Shown in pieces: positions 6,597-10,504 of a stretch of DNA of 10,504 nucleotides. A model generated the notes under the pieces. It made no database searches and was not told the origin of the DNA. It saw nothing but the letters and a program-made list of their open reading frames with translations. The stretch is from Pseudomonadota bacterium (GTDB lineage Bacteria; Pseudomonadota; Gammaproteobacteria; Burkholderiales; Rhodocyclaceae), in contig WRJU01000198.1 of NCBI GenBank assembly GCA_009778425.1, positions 1 through 10,504 on the forward strand, written 5' to 3'. A program made the translations under genes and the position numbers. Position 1 is the stretch's first letter. Each line of letters opens with the position of its first letter.

Positions 6597-8060
6597 TCAA
6601 CGGACTTCGGTCACATGCGAGTCCAGACTATACTTGGTCGATGCGCTCCCCAGGGGGAAAGCAAAGCCATAATCCTCCAGGTAGTAATAGGTGGAAATTT
6701 CGTCGATCTTGCCCCCAACGACATGGCACTTCAGTTCTTTCGCCCTGCCCTGAAGGCGCGAATGCAAGTCTCCGGCAGACACATCGCGGGCAACTCTACA
6801 GATGACTTCCGACTCCCGGTTGGACTGATTGGTCATGAGATCCGTGATCCGCACACGCTGCCAATACCCCAACTGGCCGTAGACGGGCATCTTTTCCCAA
6901 TCTCCCCGCAATTCCAGCCTATCGACCTGAAAAACGTTCTGCTCCTCGGCGCTGTAGAGCATCTGGCTGATGGGAATCATGCCAAGAAAACTCACCTGCT
7001 CCGTCCTGTTATCACCTTCCTGCGACGTGACGTGGAAAACGCCTGGTATCGACGTTGGTTCGATCAGGATTTCCTGTTGGAAGAAACTGGGTTTGTTCAA
7101 GCGGGCTGCCGCGCTGCCGCTCAAAAATGATCGGGTACCTTCAATGCGCAGGGCTTTGAGGGTCTGCCTGGGCGGGGCAGCACTACGTTGCGCGAGTTGT
7201 GTGGAAACGTTCGCATCCGGCTCCGGCAAGGCGGAAAAATTCGGCAAACGCTTGCCGCGCGCCTCAGGAGGCAAAAGAGTTTGGGATAGATTTTCCCGAC
7301 TGCAAATTGCCGACAACAGGGTGGCGGAATCGCCGGTGGACTGGGGAATGCTCAAGACAGGCGGACGGTTCTGCATCCCGCCATCCGTAATCGTCTGCTG
7401 TTGATCCAGGTAATAGACATGGAGAAGGGAGTACGACTGCCCCTGGCAATCCACTTTGTAAAACCCGGCCCGACGGGCATAAGGGGCCTTGTAAAGCCGG
7501 ATATACGCGAGATAGGGATAGTCGACCGCCGCCCAGAAACGCACACTGCCATCCGCCTGTGTCTGCAAGCTCGAAACATCCAGCAGGAGTTGCGTCTCGT
7601 TTTTCCTGTTGTACGCGATCTCGCGCCAGGAGGGCGCGCGCTCACAGGCTTTTTTGACGGCATCCAGCCGATGGACAGCACTGGCGGCCGATTCGCTCAA
7701 GGCAAGCGGCGGGGAATAAAGTGCAGTCCCATTGGCGTAACGCCGTTCCTTTCTGACGGGAGACGCCTTCTTGTCCAGGATGTCGCCATAAACCCAGTCT
7801 GCGCGCCCGTTCGCGCAATCCGCCCGGAGATACAGTTCCCCGGCTGCTTTATCCCCGTTCAGAAAGCGCACGGCCAAGGAAACCTTCCCGCCGTCGCGCA
7901 ACACGCTTTCCTCGACCACATTGTTTTCTTCGGCGGCCTGCCTGACAACCTGATCGATCTGCTTCTGATCAATCGAAACCGCTGGTGGAATAGAAGAGGA
8001 ACTACACCCGAACAAGGCGGAAGAAACAGAGAGAACGACAAACAAACCCGATGCTTTCAT
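6597..8060 (-). CDS. Hypothetical lipoprotein with three cysteine pairs and an internal repeat
   Basis: I do not recognise a family with certainty. The 487-residue product starts at ATG 8060; an upstream in-frame extension would bury the signal peptide. Residues 1-18 are a lipoprotein signal ending in LFGC with lipidated C19, and Ser at +2 favours the outer membrane. Six further cysteines form three pairs: C82/C139, C205/C253 and C421/C445. The first two fall in similar modules, LRADC...KKAC and YKVDC...SAIC, each preceded by a beta-rich strand such as VRFWAAVDYPYLAYIRLYK (173-191). The modules recall the surface-adhesin protein E fold of Haemophilus, which is an inference from pattern only. 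Residues 260-320 look like a flexible, proline- and alanine-rich linker. The C-terminal third is a separate beta-rich domain ending in ISTYYYLEDYGFAFPLG. The ribosome site is weak (GGGAA eleven bases upstream). No neighbour hints at a role. Confidence 0.75.
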   Translation of the reverse strand: MKASGLFVVLSVSSALFGCSSSSIPPAVSIDQKQIDQVVRQAAEENNVVEESVLRDGGKVSLAVRFLNGDKAAGELYLRADCANGRADWVYGDILDKKASPVRKERRYANGTALYSPPLALSESAASAVHRLDAVKKACERAPSWREIAYNRKNETQLLLDVSSLQTQADGSVRFWAAVDYPYLAYIRLYKAPYARRAGFYKVDCQGQSYSLLHVYYLDQQQTITDGGMQNRPPVLSIPQSTGDSATLLSAICSRENLSQTLLPPEARGKRLPNFSALPEPDANVSTQLAQRSAAPPRQTLKALRIEGTRSFLSGSAAARLNKPSFFQQEILIEPTSIPGVFHVTSQEGDNRTEQVSFLGMIPISQMLYSAEEQNVFQVDRLELRGDWEKMPVYGQLGYWQRVRITDLMTNQSNRESEVICRVARDVSAGDLHSRLQGRAKELKCHVVGGKIDEISTYYYLEDYGFAFPLGSASTKYSLDSHVTEVR

Positions 8061-8130
8061 GATGAACACATTCCCGAAAAACACTGTCGGCAGACACACC
8101 TGAGCACTAAAAGCGCCAGTATTCTAACCC

Positions 8131-8159
8131 CATATACGGAAGGAGCCTCTGTTTTACAA
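8131..8159 (-). promoter_or_regulatory. Candidate promoter for the 487-residue lipoprotein gene
   Basis: On the minus strand TTGTAA (8159-8154) is separated by 17 bases from TATATG (8136-8131), each 4 of 6 to the sigma-70 consensus. The start point would lie about 65 bases before the ATG at 8060. The -35 box lies in the loop and stem of the hairpin at 8147-8172. Confidence 0.35.
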
Positions 8160-8172
8160 AGGAAAAACAGAG
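8147..8172. repeat. Perfect 9-bp inverted repeat upstream of the lipoprotein gene
   Basis: CTCTGTTTT and AAAACAGAG are exact reverse complements separated by eight bases. There is no T run after the stem on either strand, so a terminator is unlikely. Its position over a candidate -35 box makes an operator-like site possible, though this is speculative. Confidence 0.6.
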
Positions 8173-8177
8173 AGTTC

Positions 8178-8267
8178 CCAAGGAAACGCTGATTTATGCC
8201 TGTGCTTTCCCTCTCCCCTCGTGGGAGAGGGATCGGCAAGCGGCTTGGTCAATCAGGGTTTCTTTGG
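8178..8267. mobile_element. MITE-like element: 19-bp imperfect terminal inverted repeats around a hairpin
   Basis: The left end 8178-8196 (CCAAGGAAACGCTGATTTA) and the reverse complement of 8249-8267 agree at 16 of 19 positions. Between them, 8209-8231 is a perfect nine-base-pair hairpin CCCTCTCCC-CTCGT-GGGAGAGGG. Such hairpins are common as dispersed intergenic repeats in proteobacterial genomes. A 90-bp non-coding unit with terminal inverted repeats in an intergenic gap fits a MITE. I see no target-site duplication beyond a shared TC on both flanks, and no transposase in the window. It ends 16 bases past the mpl stop and could also shape the 3' end of mpl mRNA. Confidence 0.55.
8209..8231. 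repeat. Perfect 9-bp hairpin inside the MITE-like element
   Basis: The stem CCCTCTCCC/GGGAGAGGG with loop CTCGT is perfect. There is no T run after it on either strand, so it is not a classical terminator, but it could protect the 3' end of mpl mRNA. Confidence 0.85.
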
Positions 8268-8282
8268 TCAGGCTTCTGACAG

Positions 8283-9641
8283 TCAGAGCCTGCCAAGCGC
8301 GTCCAGCAATTTTTGGTGGATGCCACCGAAGCCGCCGTTGCTCATCACGACCACATGGTCGCCGGGGCACGCCTCGGCGGCCACGGCGGCAACCAGCGCG
8401 GCAAGATCATCATGGCAGGACTGGTGCGCGCCCAGAGGGGCGAGAGCCGCTTGCGCGTCCCATCCAAGATTGCCGCAATAGCAGAACACCTGATCGGCCA
8501 GCCGGAGGCTTTGCGGAAGCAGGTCTTTCATCGTGCCCATTTTCATGGTGTTCGACCGGGGCTCCAGCACTGCGATGATCCTTGCGGCTGGGCCGACCTT
8601 GCGGCGCAGGCCGTCGAGTGTGGTAGCAATAGCGGTGGGATGGTGGGCAAAATCATCATAGACCTTCACGCCACCCGCTTCGCCGCGCACTTCCATGCGG
8701 CGCTTGACGTTTCTGAATTCGGACAGAGCCGCCAGCCCGTCGGAGACCGACACTCCGACGTGGCGCGCGGCCAGCAGCGCCGCGCAAGCGTTGGCGCGAT
8801 TGTGCGCACCGGTGAGTTCCCATGATACGCGGCCTATTTCATCGTCGTTCTCGTCGCAAATGACGATGCTCCCCTCGGCATCGTCGCCCCCCGCGCTCCA
8901 GCCGCCTTTCCAGCCATTGAACCAATCCACGGGAGTCCAGCAACCGCGCGCCAGAACGCGCTTCAGGCTTTCTTCACGGGCATTCGCGATGATGCGGCCC
9001 GTGGCGGGCAAAGTGCGCACGAGGTGATGGAACTGCGTCTCGATGGCCGCGAGATCAGGAAAGATGTCCGCATGATCGAATTCCAGGTTGTTCAGGATCA
9101 CGGTGCGCGGGCGGTAATGGACGAACTTGGATCGCTTGTCACAGAAGGCGGTGTCGTACTCGTCGGCTTCAATCACGAACAGGGGCGTTTTGCCGGGACG
9201 GGCGGAGACTCCGAAATCCACCGGCACCCCGCCAATCAGGAAACCGGGTTCAAGCCCTGCTTTTTCGAGGATGTAGGCGAGCATGGAAGCCGTGGTGGTC
9301 TTGCCATGCGTACCCGCCACGGCCAGCACCCAGCGCCCCTGCAGGACATGCTCGGACAACCATTGCGGGCCGGACACATAGGGCAAACCCTGGTCGAGAA
9401 TCGCTTCCAGCAGGGGATTGCCACGGGAGACGGCATTGCCGATAACGAAAACATCCGGTTTCAGGCCGATCTGACCGACATCGAACCCTTCGGTGAGCGC
9501 GATGCCTGCCGCTTCGAGCTGGTCGCTCATCGGCGGATAGACATTGGCGTCGCATCCCGTCACCTTGTGCCCGGAAGCCACCGCCAGTTGCGCAACTCCC
9601 CCCATGAAAGTACCGCAGATACCGAGGATATGAATGTGCAT
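8283..9641 (-). CDS. mpl: UDP-N-acetylmuramate:L-alanyl-gamma-D-glutamyl-meso-diaminopimelate ligase (murein tripeptide ligase)
   Basis: Mpl joins recycled murein tripeptide to UDP-N-acetylmuramate with ATP, returning cell-wall turnover products to peptidoglycan synthesis in the cytoplasm. The 452-residue product is close to the 457 of E. coli. Its N-terminus MHIHILGICGTFMGGVAQLA matches the E. coli protein, which fixes the ATG at 9641 over an in-frame TTG at 9656. The Mur ligase ATP loop VAGTHGKTTT is at 108-117. The central domain has VIEADEYDTAF, KRSKFVHYRPRTVILNNLEF and DHADIFPDL. The C-terminal domain has GVKVYDDFAHHPTAI and IAVLEPRSNTMKMG. The ending HVVVMSNGGFGGIHQKLLD is typical. No missing key residue was seen. 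The gene diverges from the nucleotidyltransferase-like gene at 9732, and its 3' side abuts the MITE-like element. Confidence 0.97.
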   Translation of the reverse strand: MHIHILGICGTFMGGVAQLAVASGHKVTGCDANVYPPMSDQLEAAGIALTEGFDVGQIGLKPDVFVIGNAVSRGNPLLEAILDQGLPYVSGPQWLSEHVLQGRWVLAVAGTHGKTTTASMLAYILEKAGLEPGFLIGGVPVDFGVSARPGKTPLFVIEADEYDTAFCDKRSKFVHYRPRTVILNNLEFDHADIFPDLAAIETQFHHLVRTLPATGRIIANAREESLKRVLARGCWTPVDWFNGWKGGWSAGGDDAEGSIVICDENDDEIGRVSWELTGAHNRANACAALLAARHVGVSVSDGLAALSEFRNVKRRMEVRGEAGGVKVYDDFAHHPTAIATTLDGLRRKVGPAARIIAVLEPRSNTMKMGTMKDLLPQSLRLADQVFCYCGNLGWDAQAALAPLGAHQSCHDDLAALVAAVAAEACPGDHVVVMSNGGFGGIHQKLLDALGRL

Positions 9642-9684
9642 GGAACGAAAACCCAAAAAGTGGAGAGAGGATGCCGCGTCCTGT

Positions 9685-9705
9685 GTAGAATCAGGGGGAT
9701 TCTAC
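9685..9705. promoter_or_regulatory. Palindrome in the mpl divergent promoter region
   Basis: GTAGAATC and GATTCTAC are perfect 8-bp inverted repeats around a five-base spacer (AGGGG). Each arm contains TAGAAT, 5 of 6 to a -10 box, facing outward on both strands. Neither has a good -35 at the usual distance. The site could combine two -10 elements or act as an operator between mpl and the plus-strand unit. Confidence 0.45.
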
Positions 9706-9731
9706 CCGAAGGCGCTCATCTTTCTTCTTTC

Positions 9732-10343
9732 ATGGCGGAATACGGTTTCCCTCCACGCGGCGCGCAACGCCGCCGCGAAATCGCCGCGCTGGCCGCGCGC
9801 ATGATGGCCGAAGACGGTATCGGCGATTTTGGTTTTGCCAAGCGCAAGGCGGCTCGTCGGCTTGGCGCAGATGAAGGCGCAAACGGATGCCTGCCGACCA
9901 ATACTGAAATCGAAGCAGAACTGCGGCGCTGGCAAACCCTGTACCAAGGCGAGGAACTCCCGGAGCGGCTGGCGGACATGCGTCAAGCGGCGGCAGGGCT
10001 GATGCGCCTGTTGAGTGAATTCAGGCCCTACCTGACCGGCAGCGCGCTCGATGGCACTGCCGGGCGTTACGCGGAGGTCGAAATCGACCTGTTCCCGGAA
10101 AGCGCCAAGGATGTCGAGATTTTTCTCCTCAATGCCGCTCTTCCCTTCGAGCACCGCGAAACCCGCAAAGCGCCGCCCGGCGCGCCGGAAGCGATCCTGA
10201 CCCTGGAATGGGAGGGCATCCCGGCGCGGCTGTCCATTTACCCTGCCCCGGCAGAACGCAACCGGCGGCAGCCCCGCGCGCGCCTGGCTCAGGTCGAAGC
10301 CCTGATCGCCGCGCCGCCGTCCCGTGAAGAACCCACCGGATGA
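9732..10343 (+). CDS. Nucleotidyltransferase-like protein, function unknown
   Basis: This 203-residue product belongs to a small family that I recall next to mpl in betaproteobacteria and often mislabelled as UDP-N-acetylmuramate-alanine ligase; it has no Mur ligase motif. Residues 10-95 are helical and strongly charged, with REIAALAARMMAEDGIGDF (15-33) and NTEIEAELRRWQTLYQGEEL (57-76). The segment LTGSALDGTAGRYAEVEIDL (101-120) resembles the nucleotidyltransferase signature hG[GS]...Dh[DE]h, but Glu (115, 117) stands where Asp is usual, so activity is uncertain. The rest is a strand-rich domain of the same fold. The start is the only plausible ATG, 90 bases from the mpl start, with a poor ribosome site. 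Its stop overlaps the next gene's ATG, implying co-transcription with the radical SAM gene. The role is unknown, and the fold assignment is inference. Confidence 0.75.
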   Translation: MAEYGFPPRGAQRRREIAALAARMMAEDGIGDFGFAKRKAARRLGADEGANGCLPTNTEIEAELRRWQTLYQGEELPERLADMRQAAAGLMRLLSEFRPYLTGSALDGTAGRYAEVEIDLFPESAKDVEIFLLNAALPFEHRETRKAPPGAPEAILTLEWEGIPARLSIYPAPAERNRRQPRARLAQVEALIAAPPSREEPTG

Positions 10344-10504
10344 ATCACATGTCCAATTTTTTCCCCATCCGCTACGTCGACCCCGTCTATCGCCCGCCAA
10401 GCGAAGCCGAATCTTTGATTCTGCCGATAACGGACGGTTGTTCATGGAATCGCTGCACTTTTTGCGAGATGTATACCGCCCCGCAGAAAAAATTCCGCGC
10501 GCGG
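10340..10504 (+). CDS. Radical SAM protein, N-terminal 55 residues (cut by window edge)
   Basis: The ATG at 10340 overlaps the TGA of the preceding gene (ATGA). An alternative ATG lies at 10349. The short visible part contains ILPITDGCSWNRCTFCEMYT, whose three cysteines (C34, C39, C42) should bind the [4Fe-4S] cluster that cleaves S-adenosylmethionine. The spacing CX4CX2C is one residue longer than the common CX3CX2C and fits a subset of radical SAM proteins with GCxxNxCTFC. The frame runs open to the end of the window. The reaction and substrate cannot be deduced from this fragment. The -FFPIRYVDPVYRPPSEAESL- lead-in suggests a stand-alone radical SAM enzyme without an N-terminal B12 domain. 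Confidence 0.85.
   Translation, partial: MNHMSNFFPIRYVDPVYRPPSEAESLILPITDGCSWNRCTFCEMYTAPQKKFRAR

Noticed and set aside
7401..8192. 263-codon plus-strand frame opposite the lipoprotein gene
   Set aside because: The minus-strand frame has a signal peptide, lipobox and paired cysteines; the plus-strand frame has none of these and no ribosome site.
8271..8290. Hairpin around CTGACAGTCAG overlapping the mpl stop
   Set aside because: The two arms leave almost no loop and no T run follows, so it is not a convincing terminator for mpl.
1..10504. CRISPR array, tRNA, rRNA or defence genes
   Set aside because: I saw no regularly spaced repeats, no cloverleaf-like sequence and no nuclease, helicase, methylase-pair or toxin-antitoxin signature. 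The only long repeat is the 52-bp pair.

Overview
The window looks like chromosomal DNA of a GC-rich Gram-negative bacterium, most likely a betaproteobacterium. The reasons are the hemA-prfA-prmC order, an Mpl peptidoglycan-recycling ligase close to the E. coli type, two predicted outer-membrane lipoproteins, and a small nucleotidyltransferase-like gene next to mpl. The taxon is inferred from gene content and order; no rRNA or other marker gene is present.

Layout. 1-4101 (minus strand) holds glutamyl-tRNA reductase (hemA), release factor 1 (prfA) and the release-factor glutamine methyltransferase (prmC, cut by the window edge). prfA and prmC overlap by ATGA. hemA and prfA, which would be expected to sit about 20 bases apart, are split by a 1.15-kb insertion. 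It carries a CsgG-like lipoprotein gene with its own extended -10 promoter candidate, a TTG start with an AGGAGG site, and a strong intrinsic terminator. The insertion lies between two 52-bp direct copies (50/52 identical) of the hemA-stop/prfA-start junction, so a decoy prfA start with nine original codons remains just behind hemA. 4102-4397 is the divergent promoter region between hemA and rsgA. 4398-5351 (+) is the ribosome-assembly GTPase rsgA. 5352-5472 is an AT-rich spacer, followed by a single-gene zinc alcohol dehydrogenase unit (5476-6513, +) closed by a clear terminator.

6597-8060 (minus) encodes a 487-residue lipoprotein of unknown function with three cysteine pairs and an apparent internal repeat. 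Behind mpl, at about 8178-8267, is a small inverted-repeat element that looks like a MITE. mpl (8283-9641, minus) is divergent from a two-gene unit on the plus strand: a 203-residue nucleotidyltransferase-like protein and, overlapping it by ATGA, the start of a radical SAM protein with an uncommon CX4CX2C cluster motif.

Most of the content is housekeeping: tetrapyrrole synthesis, translation termination, 30S maturation and murein recycling. The points that stand out are the repeat-flanked insertion that has cut the hemA-prfA operon, the MITE-like element, and the two poorly known lipoproteins. I found no defence system, CRISPR array, tRNA or rRNA.
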